From: Orychophragmus violaceus
Lineage: Eukaryota > Streptophyta > Magnoliopsida > Brassicales > Brassicaceae
Length of the DNA stretch: 64,000 nucleotides
Direction: 5' to 3'
Assembly (NCBI GenBank): GCA_030180135.1
Contig: CM058238.1
Span: 7,801,248-7,865,247, forward strand
Position numbers and translations under genes: made by a program. Under the pieces are notes generated by a model. It did not search any database. It saw only the letters and a list, made by a program, of their open reading frames with translations, and was not told where the DNA came from. Below are positions 38,461 through 49,974 of the stretch, one piece after another (positions within the stretch are counted from its first letter, which is position 1; every line of letters starts with the position of its first letter).

Positions 38461-40532
38461 GAGATGAATGCTTTGAAATTTATTAAACTTTTTTCTTTCC
38501 ACGTAGGGTCGGTTTGTTACTATTTTGAATTATAATAGATATTTTGGATTTTTAGGTCGGCTGCTTGTTATTATTAATTATTTTTGGTTTTTAAAGATAG
38601 ATATAATCAGAGACACCTGTCCTGACGAGCATAAAGGAACTAAACACGTGGATTAAAACTATTGGAAACTGAGTTATGAAAGTCTCTTACGTTACGCTTT
38701 TATTTATTTTTCCCTGACTTGAGACGACTATGGCTTTCAATGATGTGCAGAAATAATGCAGATGAAATGCATTCTAGCACCATCTACATTTTAGTTACCA
38801 TTCAAAACTAAAAATGTCTTAACTAAAATATTAATAAAATAATTTTAAACTGCATTTAGTTCTGTACTCATAAAAAATATATGAGATAAATAATATGCAT
38901 GTTTTCTTGTCCAGTCCATCCAGTCCATCAGTGTGTTTTTTTTTCCGTTTTACACCAATTTTATATATATATTTAATTAACTTCTATTTACACACACAAA
39001 TTTATCGATATTTGCATAAAAAAGTATATGCAATAAGATGCTTGTTTTAACAATTTTATAAAATAAACTATGCATTTATTGATGATTTTTTATTATTACT
39101 TTTAAATCTTATAGCAAAAATCAGAGAAATATTACAAATTTGTTATGGACATATCAAAATACTCTAAATTAGATTTTTTTAAAAAATTTTTTATGGTGCT
39201 ATATATAATATTTGAAGTTTAAAAATATTTATAATTATGAATATATTTAGTATATATACTATTTTTATATATTCTATTTTTTATTTAGTTTTATCATTTT
39301 ATGTTTTTCATTATTCGAATAAATATTATAAATTGGTAGATTTATTTGATCTGCATGATCTGTATTTGTTCTACTTGATTGATATGATCTGTATATTATT
39401 TAATCTGCGTTTACCATTCAAAGCCTATGATTGAGGTATTTTAACTCTTATATAAGTTTATGTAGAGTGATCTTCATATGGTATTAAAAAAAAAAGAAGA
39501 AACAATTTAATCTACTATGTATGAGAAACACAACTGCATAAAGAAACAATTTATGTATGTTAAACCTTGATCAGAGACTGAAGAAGAACATCACGATGAC
39601 ATCTACTATACATTTATCATAGCCCAACTAGGGGATGAGAGTTACGTACTGGGCAGTGAGTTTTAAACTGGGTTTTCAAAGTTGGGCTTTGAACACCTTG
39701 TTTTTAAACAACCTTTAGAAACATAATCGATTCTGTTACGTTTTTCTTATTAACTTTTTAAAGGCTTTTATCTTTTTCCCCTTCAACACTTTTTGTTTCT
39801 TAAATAATTGTTGACATGATCGATTACCTTACTTCATTTATAGCATTTTCAAGATACTATATCTCAAGTCTCAACACATCATGACTATATGTGCGGGCGT
39901 TTCGGGATCAAGACAAACTAACGAATCTCTCTCTGCATGAACATCCCTTCTGGAGAAAATGAATTTTTAAATCCCTATTCTAGGACTGTTGTATTTGAAA
40001 TGTAATATTCCCATCGGCGTTTCATCCTATTCTCTAGCAATGAGGGACGAGCATGCCCTCCACGGCCCACAGACAGCCACTCAGAGCTAACGTTTCTTCT
40101 TCCAACGAAGCCACAAAAGCAAGGAGAAACAATATCTAACGTGGAAATCCTTTTCATATATTTATCAGTTTATACAATGAAAACTGATCAATTAATTTAA
40201 GATTTAAATTGAGTAGACTGAACATATAAACTGATTTTAATTTTAGTTTTCGAATTATTATTTTTCTGTTAATCCAAGTACTGTAAAAACTTGAATCTAT
40301 TTTTTTGTGAAAGACCAAGTCACATCCTAATTCCGGTAAATTTATGTGTAACTCAGGACCATTTGCGTTCAATTGTTGTTTAGTGCTATTCCTCCAAAAG
40401 TTGCTAAATAAAAGCACATCCTCAACTTTTATTTGTCACTCAAATATTTATATAGTTTGGTAATTATTTATTCCTCAACAAAAGGAAGTTAAAAGAATAA
40501 ATTGGACATCTTAAACAACATACAAACACATT
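38461..40532. other. AT-rich spacer, no gene recognised
   Basis: Very AT-rich, especially 38800-39480, with no supportable ORF. The short frames at 39975-40157 (-) and 40154-40417 (-) have no recognised similarity. A. thaliana has an EF-hand gene (At5g17470, memory) in this interval; nothing corresponding is seen here. Confidence 0.5.
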
Positions 40533-40784
40533 ATGGGTGATGCAACGGAGAAAGCCGAGCACGATCGTATATTCAAGAAATTTGATGCCAATGGCGATGG
40601 TAAAATATCAGCAGCCGAGCTAGAAGAAGCTCTTAAAAAACTTGGCTCAGTGACGCACGATGACGTCAATCGAATGATGGCTGAAATTGATACTGATGGT
40701 GATGGAAACATATCCTATCAAGAATTCACTGATTTTGCATCTGCCAATCGTGGACTTATGAAGGATGTTGCCAAAATTTTCTAA
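40533..40784 (+). CDS. APC1: Polcalcin: two-EF-hand pollen calcium-binding protein
   Basis: Polcalcins are ~9 kDa pollen-specific calcium sensors and known plant pollen allergens. The single exon encodes 83 aa, the typical length, MGDATEKAEHDRIFKKF... ending DVAKIF. Two complete EF-hand loops are visible: DANGDGKISAAE (residues 18-29) and DTDGDGNISYQE (53-64), both with all acidic ligand positions. It lies upstream of RGL3 as in A. thaliana (At5g17480). The chromosome 3 paralogue At3g03430 is very similar; the neighbours favour the chromosome 5 copy. Confidence 0.95.
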   Translation: MGDATEKAEHDRIFKKFDANGDGKISAAELEEALKKLGSVTHDDVNRMMAEIDTDGDGNISYQEFTDFASANRGLMKDVAKIF

Positions 40785-42096
40785 ATTAGTTCTTACTTGT
40801 CATTAATTGTCTTTTGTTTGAAAATATGTCTTATACCTTGTCAATATCATGTGAGCTTCGGTGATTAATTTATACCTAAAAATCCAATGTGATCTTCTTC
40901 TTTTTTTACTCAATCCAATGTGATCATTGTGATGGGAGGTATAGGATCGTTTTTTTGTTATTCTTATTTGTATGTTTCGTTAAAATGTTATTTTATATTT
41001 TTCGTTTAATGTGTATGTTTCATTTTTATTTTTTTTTATTTTATAATCTTTGTTGGTGTATTGTTGCTGGAGGGAATTTTCGGTTGTTTCTTCTTCTTTT
41101 CTTTCTATGAATACATTTGACAAGAAAGAATTATGTTGGCAAGCAGAGGATCAAATTACAAGATAAAGTCACAACAAGAATCTTTCTGAACTTCTCTCCC
41201 AATAGTCCATGCTTCAACTCATAGTGATGAATCAAACGACAATCAGTCCATTAAAGCCAAGAAAATGCTAGATGAAATGGTGCAAGTGAGCATGGTAAAG
41301 AGCTCGAGGCACCAGTAAGAACGTGCATCTCTATAGAGCTTGTCTGAGTCACGATCCATGCTTTCTATAGCCCCTTCCAAGTAAAGAATATACTCTATAT
41401 GCCTTTTTAAGTTATTGTTAAATATACAAACTAAAACCATCATCTCGATGTACATGTTAGGAGTCCAAGAGATCAATCGATCCATACATATAAAGGATAG
41501 ATAAGTGATTCATGTGGCTGGTTCAAGAACTAGCAACAAATGTTGTTAGGTGAGCACCAAATGTTGTACGTCACATAAAACACTACAAGAAAAAGACAAA
41601 TTGTATATAATCACGGATAATCACAAAACAAAATTTGTAGCTATAAATTCGTGGATATCCTCAAAATTCCGAGCTAGTAATGCTTTGACAAGTAAACACG
41701 ATGAATTTGTAAACAATTTACATCATCTCCCTAACGTTAGCCTCTCCTCTATCTATTAAATACCCAAGTCGCTCCAAATTCCTTGCATGCGTTAACACAT
41801 CTTTTAGGTGCAATTAAATAAAGTCAAATTCTTCATTTTATTGACACTACTATATCAAAAAAATACTAGCTTGTGCTTACATACACACATTTTCCTCGTT
41901 CTCGAATCTCGACGACAATTGGGTCCCAAAGGTCAAAAAAAGTAACGGAAAATGCGGGAGAAAATATTGGGCGAAATTTTATTAAACGAAACTAGAGGGG
42001 CAAGTCACAGTAAAACAAGAACGTAAAGGTTACGATTTTGCAATTTTATATATCTAAGTTTTTCTCCTTTTTTATGACGACATATGTCGTAATCCT
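40785..42096. other. Spacer with transposon remnants
   Basis: A T-rich stretch runs 40890-41100. A minus frame at 41243-41485 (MDRLISWTPNMY...) has no recognised family. A CACTA-like terminus is at 41581 (separate entry). No confident gene. Confidence 0.45.
41581..41760 (+). mobile_element. Possible CACTA transposon terminus (fragment)
   Basis: Starts exactly CACTACAAGAAAAAG, the canonical end of plant CACTA elements, followed by sub-terminal-like 'aatcacggataatcac' and 'gtagctataaattcgtgg' repeats. The matching right end (…CTTGTAGTG) was not found nearby, so it is a solo or truncated end. Its right limit is arbitrary. Confidence 0.4.
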
Positions 42097-43680
42097 CTAC
42101 CGCCGCCACTCCGCCGAGACGGCGCTGACTTTCCACACCGATGCAGCGATGAGCGGTTTCGTCTGCCACGCAAGCATAAGACTTCCGTCGTTCTCCTCCA
42201 CTCTGTATCCGTCTCCGCCGCCGGATAGCGCCAGTAGCAAACTCGCTTGCTTGAACGCGTCTGATCCGAGATTAACTCGGTCAAACCCGGCGGACTCCAT
42301 CCGTGTCCGCCACTGATCCAGCGTCTCGTGCCGCTCGATCCGATCGATTCCTTCTGCAGCCACCACGTTCAGGATCTGTCTTCCTAAGTAAACCTCCGAC
42401 ATGACTCGGTCTTGACTCGGTAGTATAAGCCCATCTTCGAGCGAGTCGAACAGGCTCGAGTAATAGTGAAGCGCCTCGTTAAACCGTTCTAAGAAAACGA
42501 CGCCGTTATGGTTCGCTTCTTGTTCAACCACCGTAACGATGCTCGGTTTAACCGCCTTTACAGTAGCTAACAGCTTTTCAATCGAACCGGGTCGAGCCAA
42601 AAGCGGGTGGAGCTCGAAAACAGAATTAACCACTAGGGTCTCCGATTCGGGTCGGGTCTCAAACATTTCCGGTTCGAGATCGGAGAGACTCTCGGCGGTT
42701 AGACCCTTAAATTCGAATTCGACGCCGATGGCTTGAGCCAACTGAGCTAGCTTCCAACCTAACTGCTGAATCCCGTCTCCATCCGACGGGCCGCCCACGC
42801 CGGTGAGACGGAACGACGGAGGACCTCGGGGTCGAAGAGCTAGGGCTTGCATTAACGCCGGCCATTGCATCCCTTGGTTGAGCCCTAGATCGATTACGTG
42901 AACGCCACGCGCCGTCGTGACTGCTTCTAGAATCGCCTGATTGGCCGTGAAATGAGCGAACTTCAGGTAAGGGCAAGACTCGTAGAAGTGCATCTGCAGA
43001 ATCTCTTCCAAAGAAGGATCAATGGCGGCAGGGGATGGGTGAATCCGGTAGATCCTACGAGCCAGGGCTTCGGCGAAGTAGGTGGCGACTTTCCCCATTG
43101 CTCCCGCCTGGGAAGCCGCGAGTGATCCCACGCGTTTCACGAGAGCATCGGCGAGGATCAAATTCTCCAGATGGACCGCCTCGGCGCACGCCACTAGAGC
43201 TTGGACGAGTCTGACTCCCGTCTCCTGCGAGTCAACGGCAAGCACCACCACGGGTTTAGTTGACTCGCTGCTCATTGAGTCACACCAGGGACCGAGTCGT
43301 CGGATCCTCTTGTTGCTGTTGCTAGTTGTACTGCAACACTCGTCGTCGTCTAGGGCTGGTCTCAGATTGCACATCCGGGTCGGGTCGAGATCCAGAGAAG
43401 GCGGGTAGTAGTTAAGCTCGGAGAGCATGGTCTCGGCCCAACCGGAGAGATCAGAGGGATTGTAATGAACAGTGTCGTTTAATGCATTAGAGCCAAGACC
43501 ATCATCGTTGGACAGAACCATTTCAAGTTGCTCAAGCTTCTGCGCAACATCCGACATGTCGGAAGATCGAACCTTGTACCCTAAAACAGAGAGAAGCTCG
43601 TCCATGTTATCGTCTTCTAGCTTCTTGCCCATTGAATGAGCTTCTTCTACAGACGTTTCTTGATGGCTTCTCTTCGTCAT
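42097..43680 (-). CDS. RGL3: DELLA protein, GRAS repressor of gibberellin signalling
   Basis: DELLA proteins are nuclear repressors of GA responses, degraded through GID1-SCF(SLY1) when GA binds. This intronless 527-aa frame has the regulatory domain DELLS (residues 27-31) with LGYKVRSSD, the TVHYNP motif (70-75), leucine-heptad blocks, the VHVID core (260-264), PFYRE-like and RVER-like segments and a C-terminal SAW region. The N-terminus MTKRSHQETSVEE and the end YRVEENDGSLMLAWQTKPLIAAS match RGL3 (At5g17490) better than RGL2 from memory; polcalcin upstream and GH5 downstream agree. The start is set at 43680 (MTKRSHQ), since the A. thaliana protein begins MKRSHQ. The frame is open further upstream to an AUG at 43911, a 77-residue hydrophobic extension that is probably 5'UTR. 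GC content is higher than in the neighbours, normal for GRAS genes. Confidence 0.96.
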   Translation of the reverse strand: MTKRSHQETSVEEAHSMGKKLEDDNMDELLSVLGYKVRSSDMSDVAQKLEQLEMVLSNDDGLGSNALNDTVHYNPSDLSGWAETMLSELNYYPPSLDLDPTRMCNLRPALDDDECCSTTSNSNKRIRRLGPWCDSMSSESTKPVVVLAVDSQETGVRLVQALVACAEAVHLENLILADALVKRVGSLAASQAGAMGKVATYFAEALARRIYRIHPSPAAIDPSLEEILQMHFYESCPYLKFAHFTANQAILEAVTTARGVHVIDLGLNQGMQWPALMQALALRPRGPPSFRLTGVGGPSDGDGIQQLGWKLAQLAQAIGVEFEFKGLTAESLSDLEPEMFETRPESETLVVNSVFELHPLLARPGSIEKLLATVKAVKPSIVTVVEQEANHNGVVFLERFNEALHYYSSLFDSLEDGLILPSQDRVMSEVYLGRQILNVVAAEGIDRIERHETLDQWRTRMESAGFDRVNLGSDAFKQASLLLALSGGGDGYRVEENDGSLMLAWQTKPLIAASVWKVSAVSAEWRR

Positions 43681-44184
43681 CAAGAATGATTTTTTATTTT
43701 TTGGTTGGTTGGTGTGTGGTTGTGGTATGGGATTGAAATTATTGGTGTTGGAATTGGTATAGACAAAACTGTGGAAACAAAGGAGAAACAGAGTAGAAGA
43801 ATTTAAACACGAGAGAGGAAAAGAGAGAGGTCCAATAAGGGAAGTGAGGGACCTGGAGAGTGTGCAAGTTAAAGAGATAAGGAACAGAGGCAGGCCATTA
43901 TACTTAGCCATGTGTTTTCTCTTCTTCTTTCTTTCATAATTGGGTCCAATAGTTTTTCATTTTTATTTTATTTTATAATAACTCTTCGATAAGAAGTTAA
44001 TAAATATTATTATCTCTTTATAATTTTATTTCCTGCTTCAAGTTACAAAAATTTCGTTGCTCGATGCTCACATCTTATGATTATCTATTTGTTTAATAGT
44101 CCAATGACTGTGGCAGTCGATTAAACTAATAAACATGACAAAACCATGTAATGTTATTATTTACTGAGTTAAATTGCTGATGTT

Positions 44185-44412
44185 GAGAGGTTGAGGTAGT
44201 CCAAGTGGTAGAAGGGTTCGAGGTGGCAACCATCACCCGGGTTCGACTCCAGGCGGAAACAAAAATGTCTCCTCTGCTTATAACGCGGACACTGGGCCTA
44301 AGGCCCAGGGAAAACCCTCCCAGGTGAAGCTGGTCTGCGATCTAACTGGGCCCAGGAAGATTAGTCTGAACCAGGGTATGGGATCCTCCCTGGATTAACA
44401 AAAAAAAAAAAA
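44185..44412 (+). mobile_element. tRNA-derived SINE
   Basis: The head carries Pol III promoter boxes: A-box-like 'tagtccaagtgg' and B box 'ggttcgactcc' (44248-44258). A GC-rich body ('ctgggcccagg') and a terminal A-tract (44399-44412) follow. A perfect 14 bp target duplication aaattgctgatgtt lies at 44171-44184 and overlaps the tail at 44413-44426. It is a complete, fairly young-looking insertion upstream of RGL3. Confidence 0.92.
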
Positions 44413-44586
44413 AAATTGCTGATGTTTTTCTATGTTTATTATCTAGATAATATTTTTAGTACTTTTCAATAAATTAGGTCCCAAAGGAAATACAGCTCAG
44501 AGTATTTTGAGAATGCGAGACAACGTGACCAACCTCACGGTCGACATGTGGCGGCAGACATTGCCTACGAGACGTCCACAACATTA

Positions 44587-44845
44587 GAGCATGTCCAATG
44601 ATACTCCCATTAGAATTTTTTTTAAAAAAATTTAATACTTTTTTTTTCAGAGGCAAAAAAAAAGAAAAATTCAAAAAAAAGAGACCAATGACGCGTGGAT
44701 ACGTGTTAAGATACGGTTCTTATATAAAATTTCTTATATCATGTATGTTAACTATTCATATGAACCCCACGTAGAATCCACATTATTTTATTAATTTTTT
44801 TTAGAACATGGGTTAAACCCCCCCCCCCCCCAATTGGTTCTGCTC
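44587..44845. mobile_element. PIF/Harbinger-like (Tourist) MITE
   Basis: Terminal inverted repeats GAGCATGTCCAAT and, on the other strand, GAGCAGAACCAAT are flanked by TTA target duplications at 44584-44586 and 44846-44848. It is 259 bp, non-coding, and contains a run of 14-15 C near the right end. TTA duplications and GAGCA ends fit this superfamily. Confidence 0.7.
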
Positions 44846-44848
44846 TTA

Positions 44849-45551
44849 CGTTACTTTCTTACTTTTATTTGTTTAGAATTGCAATTTATACATTATTATA
44901 CCAATACATACATCCCGGCAAAAAATATTGAAAAATATTGATCGTTTGTATGATAAAAATGCATAAAATGTTAATCTATGAATTCCAGAAGACAGTCAAA
45001 AATATTTATAGTTGTTTGATCATTTGATGATTTTTTAAAATAAAATGACATAAAAAGAAAAATATAGCATTCAATCAATTTGAGATTAACGTTTAAACAT
45101 ATATATTTTTGATAAAGTACTTCAGAACATATTTTCTCCTCACACGATCTAAACTTATAATACAAAAAAACAAACAAGTCTTCTTATATATGGTGTTCTT
45201 GTTTTTCATTGTTTTCATATGTTACTCATAGAAAATGTAGGGAGAAAACAAATAACCAACGAGATTATCTAACGACCGGAAACATTTTGAAGCTTCACCA
45301 CGTTACTTCCGCGAAAATTCAGGCGATGATATCCACTGATTAATCATCTTATCTTAGAACAGATAATCCGCATGTTTTAACACAATAATTATCCAAAATG
45401 TGTGGCAAGAAGATGGATTATCCACAATGTTCCGTAAAAATCTCAAAAAAACTTTGAAACTCAAACTAAAAACCTGAAATATATTAGTCAATCACATCTT
45501 TAAAATAACTCAACAAATCCCCTTATATTATGACAAAACCTTTGATCTCAT
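44849..45551. other. GH5 upstream region
   Basis: AT-rich, no gene recognised. It includes several inverted 'aaaatattgaaaaatattg' stretches. Confidence 0.4.
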
Positions 45552-45559
45552 TATAAATA
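45552..45559 (+). promoter_or_regulatory. TATA box of the GH5 gene
   Basis: TATAAATA, about 45 bp before the start codon at 45600, leaving a very short 5'UTR. Confidence 0.7.
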
Positions 45560-45599
45560 CTAAATATTCTTCCTCAAACAAAATCACTAAGAAATTAAC

Positions 45600-48278
45600 A
45601 TGGCGAAAACATTAATCTCTCCTTTAACTCTCTTTTTGTCCATACTCTTGTCATTAATATCTCTAACCCTAGCAACTGATTATCCACTTTCAACCAAATC
45701 ACGATGGATAGTCAACAAGAGTGGCCACCGCGTGAAGCTAGCATGCGCGAACTGGCCTTCACACCTTCAGCCAGTGGTGGCCGAGGGGCTTAGCAGCCAG
45801 CCAATGGATTCAATATCCAAGAAGATAAGAGAAATGGGTTTCAATTGTGTTAGGCTCACTTGGCCACTTGAGCTCATGATTAATGACACTTTAGCTTTTA
45901 ATGTTACCGTTAAACAATCATTTGAGAGATATGGATTGGATCATGAGCTTCAAGGGATTTACACTCACAATCCATCTATTGTTCATATTCCTCTTATCAA
46001 TGCATTCCAGGCAAGTGTATTACTGTGTTAGGCTCCTTATTCTTATTTTAACTATATGTTAACTTCTAACGCAAGCAACACTTTTCTTAGGCCGTGGTGT
46101 ATAGTCTTGGGAGAAACGATGTGATGGTGATACTTGATAACCACAAGACCGTACCGGGCTGGTGTTGCAGCAACGATGACCCGGACGCATTCTTTGGCGA
46201 CCGGAAATTCGATCCGGATCTATGGATGCTGGGTCTTAAAAAGATTGCCACAATCTTTATGAACGTGAATAACGTTATTGGTATGAGCTTGAGGAATGAA
46301 CTTAGAGGTTACAATCATACTGCAAAAGATTGGTACACGTACGTAATAAATTCCTTCTTTTTTTTTTTCTCTTTATCACAATAATGCCCATGTGAAGCTT
46401 GAAGGCGAAGTATATAATGCATAATATCTGTCTATTCTAGATCTTAACTGTTTATATTCCCTAGTGCTATAGTAATTAAATCCCAAAAAATAATTTAGTA
46501 CAATTACATCTATAAAAAAATGCATATGTATAAATATTATTGGTATAGGAATCCTAGGTTCATAAATTTAACAACAAGAATCAACGCAGAGAAATAATTT
46601 AATAATTTAATTACATGATTTTGTTGGTTCTAACATTTTCTAATACGTATTAAATGTCTAAATTATTAATATGGGAATTGGAAATGATACTTTTTCACTT
46701 TAAGGTACATGCAAAAAGGAGCAGAAGCAGTGCATGCATCAAACCCTAACGTTCTGGTCATAATCTCCGGGCTTGACTTCGACGCTGACCTAACTTTCTT
46801 AAAAGATCGTCCAGTGAATCTTAGCTTTAAGAGAAAGCTTGTCTTGGAGCTTCACTGGTATGCTTTCACCAATGGTACTGGTCAATGGAAATCGCACAAT
46901 GTCAATGATTTTTGTAGCCAAATCTTCGCTAAGGAGCGTCGTACCGGAGGTTTTCTTCTCGAACAAGGCTTTCCATTGTTCTTGAGCGAGTTCGGGACTG
47001 ATCAAAGAGGTGGTGATTTTGAAGGAAACAGGTATATGTTACATTTACATCTCTGGTTAAATACACATTTGAGCGAAGTCCAAAATATATGGTTTAGTAT
47101 TGAATAAGAAATCCAAAACTTATTTGTATATCCATTACGGTATTTTTTGTAGCTTTCGACAATGTCATGGAAAAGCTACGAAAAAGTTCATATAACCACG
47201 AAATTTTCTAAACAGCCACAAAAATAAATCACGATGTTATAGCTATAGCTTTGTAGCTATAGTATCGTGGTTAGTTTTTTGTGTGGCTATTGAGTTTTTA
47301 AGTGGGCTATATAAGATTTTTGTGGATTTTTAGCGGCATTTTCGTCTCTATTTTAAAAAGCCAAGAAAAATATTATAGCTATCTCGTGGCTATATGATTT
47401 TCTTAACTAGTTTAACTGTTGATTGTTTTTTGTGTGTTTACATTCATTTAGTGTATATAGTTTTCTACATAAACTCATGATTTAAAACATTTTAACATTT
47501 TGGTTAATGAAACATATAGATTGATGTCTGAAACCATCGAGGCTTAAATTTTTTTTAATCAACCGTGACTTTAGGTACATGAGTTGTATGCTGGCATGGG
47601 CAGCCCAGAAAGATATCGATTGGGCGGTTTGGGCGCTTACGGGAGTTTATTATTTCCGTGAAGGGAAACGTGGTGTAGTTGAAGCTTACGGTATGTTAGA
47701 TGCGAATTGGCACCATGTTCATAACCATACTTATCTCCAGAGGCTCTCCGTCATTCAACCACCGCATAAAGGTAAACCAATCTTGCTGTCCTTGTAAATT
47801 AACCTAACTCATCATCATGCATGTGAAATGATACAAGTTTTATAGGAAACTGATGTAAACTGTAACAGGACCCGGTATAAAGCACAACCATCACAAGAAA
47901 ATATTCCATCCGTTAACCGGACTTTGTCTAGTGAGAAAATCACTGTGCCATGAGTCAAAAGAGCTCACGTTAGGTCCATGCACAAAGGACGAGCCTTGGA
48001 GCTACTCTCATGGAGACACCCTTGAAATCAAAGGCGATCAGAAATCTTGTGTAGAAGGCGAAACATCAGTTGGGAAAAGAGTGAATCTCGGCAAGAAATG
48101 CACAAAGATTAAGCGAATATCGGCCACAAAGATGCATTTGTCGTTCAAGAGTAACAACGATGGTTCTTTGTTATGCTTAGACGTCGATTCGAATAATAAT
48201 GTTTTTGCTAACCGGTGCAAGTGTTTAACCGGAGATATTAGTTGTGAACCTGCAAGCCAATGGTTCAAAATCTTTTGA
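45600..48278 (+). CDS. Secreted GH5 (cellulase-family) glycosyl hydrolase with C-terminal lectin-like domain
   Basis: Probably acts on cell-wall beta-glycans; the substrate is unknown. Exons 45600-46010, 46091-46338, 46705-47031, 47575-47771 and 47869-48278 join in phase to 530 aa. Residues 1-25 (MAKTLISPLTLFLSILLSLI...) form a signal peptide. The GH5 barrel has NCVRLTWP, the proton donor in SLRNELRG (Glu207) and the nucleophile in LSEFGTD (Glu315). After about residue 405 a ricin-B-like Cys-rich part (GLCLVRKSLC, SLLCLDVDSNN) ends ASQWFKIF. Intron 1 has a GC donor (gcaagt at 46011). Intron 3 (about 540 bp) holds repeat-like 'tagctatagctttgtagc' sequence. Matches At5g17500 by position and protein. 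The 3' flank is duplicated near 51.3 kb. Confidence 0.92.
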
Positions 48279-48754
48279 GGTATATTTATTGATCTGATTA
48301 TGAGAATAAACAAAATGCTTAGATCAGGAAGAGTGGAAGACGATTCGAGGCTTTTGTATTTTTGAAGTTTGGAGTTCGGTGGAACTTACTTCGTCTCTTG
48401 GTTGATGGAAGCCATGTTTGATATGTTGGTGGCTTTGATCCCAAGTTTTCGGATTTCCTTTCAATTACCCTTGTCTTGTCTAGTGTTTTTGTTTGCTTCT
48501 TGGTTTGTTAGTTCTGTCTCGGAGATTTTCTTTGGTCTGACTTGTGGCTCCAAGATTTGTTTGGTTTTTGCCTCCGAGAATTCTGTGTACTTGCGGGCTT
48601 TGTGCAAAACCCTGGTTTTAATGGTAATATAATATTCCAGTGGAAAGTTATTATTATTCTTAAGTTTTGGTTCTGGAAGACAAATTACTGTTTTGTATAT
48701 ACTATTTTTGACAATCATGAAAAATTCTTACGAAAGATAAAACAAACCAAACTA

Positions 48755-49885
48755 TTACAAAAACATGAGATTCTCAACCAGATTAGAGGAGACATGTAAA
48801 CAACTCGTACACTCTGCGACTCCTTTAATATAAGCTCTTCTCACTCTATTTGTCGTCAGATCATAATAGAAAATTGTTGCAGGCAAAAAAGTTGGTGCAA
48901 CGACAATCTCACCCGTGTCAGTTTCAGTGGTGTGAAACCTTCCATCCCAATGATTAAACGGGATTGTTGTCGGCAAGACAAAAGTCATCTTCGACCATTG
49001 CTCCTTAGCAGCATCTACTAGAACATAAAAATCAATAATACTATCACCAATAACCTTCTTTTCAAGCAAAATGACAGCTAGCTTTCCCTCGTAACTTATC
49101 AACTTTGTAGAGTTGTGCATAAAAGTCCAAGACGTGCAAGCTGGTCCTTTGATAAGATAAAGTTTTTCGGACCTAACATCAAAACTCATGATTGCAGTAT
49201 CATTCAGCTTTGTGCCATCCAAAGCTCGATAATACAAAACACCACTAATACACAGCTCTTGACCTAAAAGAGAGTGAGGAGGAATAATATTGTTTTCAAT
49301 CTTCTTCCATGAATTACCGGTTCCCACGGTCAAAACCCTAATCTCCTTAACTAAACATATGGTTCCGCTTCCTGTCATGATGGACAACACTTTGTAATCA
49401 TTGTCGATGGGATCGTGTCCCAAGAAGTATCTTATGTGTCTCTTCCATGTATGTATCTCGGGTAAGGTAATGGATCCTCTAGTGCAAGGGTTATATATCA
49501 CAAGTTGAGTAGAATCTCGATAGCAAATCATCAAACCGTGGACAGAAGTAACAACGCTGGTGCACTGTGCGGCGTGGCAACTCACATGGAAAGTGGTCAA
49601 AGAAGATGATTCATTAGTGTTTTGGGAAAGAACCGATGGGAACCCTAAACCGCAATATCCATATTGAAATAAGAAGACGAGACCTCTCGGTCTAGTCAAG
49701 GACACATTCATGAATAACTTCATAAAATCTCGACTTCGGATGATGGAAGCCCATAGCTTAGATATGGAGAGGAATCTGATTAGGGTTTTGACCGGTAATC
49801 GTTTGAGTATCTCCATCATGAGATCAAGTGGAACCGAATTTGACTTCACGTCTACTGTCGTAAGCTTCATCCTCTTCGTTTCCAT
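48755..49885 (-). CDS. F-box protein with F-box-associated (FBA) domain, copy A
   Basis: Such proteins are substrate receptors of SCF ubiquitin ligases; the target is unknown. The 376-aa frame starts METKRMKLTTVDVK. The F-box covers about residues 16-60 (SVPLDLMMEILKRLPVKTLIRFLSISKLWASIIRS), followed by FBA-type repeats (LVIYNPCTRGSITLPEI, FLGHDPIDNDYKVLSI, ELCISGVLYYRA, IMSFDVRSEKLYLI, YEGKLAVILL). The start was chosen to match copy B at 52687; the frame also extends to an AUG at 49948. Intronless, as is common in this fast-evolving Brassicaceae family. Confidence 0.88.
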   Translation of the reverse strand: METKRMKLTTVDVKSNSVPLDLMMEILKRLPVKTLIRFLSISKLWASIIRSRDFMKLFMNVSLTRPRGLVFLFQYGYCGLGFPSVLSQNTNESSSLTTFHVSCHAAQCTSVVTSVHGLMICYRDSTQLVIYNPCTRGSITLPEIHTWKRHIRYFLGHDPIDNDYKVLSIMTGSGTICLVKEIRVLTVGTGNSWKKIENNIIPPHSLLGQELCISGVLYYRALDGTKLNDTAIMSFDVRSEKLYLIKGPACTSWTFMHNSTKLISYEGKLAVILLEKKVIGDSIIDFYVLVDAAKEQWSKMTFVLPTTIPFNHWDGRFHTTETDTGEIVVAPTFLPATIFYYDLTTNRVRRAYIKGVAECTSCLHVSSNLVENLMFL

Positions 49886-49974
49886 GGCTGAGAGAAGAAA
49901 CGAATGAACACGTTTTATGAGTTTTGCCTTCTCATATATATCAATCAAAACCCTAGAGCATTAAGTCGGTGAAG

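Noticed and set aside
43082..43408. Plus-strand ORF opposite RGL3
   Set aside because: A shadow in GC-rich GRAS coding sequence with no independent signals.
44185..44260. Possible tRNA gene
   Set aside because: A and B boxes are present but no acceptor stem pairs and the unit ends in poly(A) with a target duplication, so it is a SINE head.
44821..44834. Poly(C) run as a functional signal
   Set aside because: A simple homopolymer inside a MITE; its length may also be uncertain from sequencing.
47132..47410. MITE in GH5 intron 3
   Set aside because: Repetitive 'tagctatag' and 'cgtggctat' words are present, but no convincing terminal repeats or target duplication could be found.
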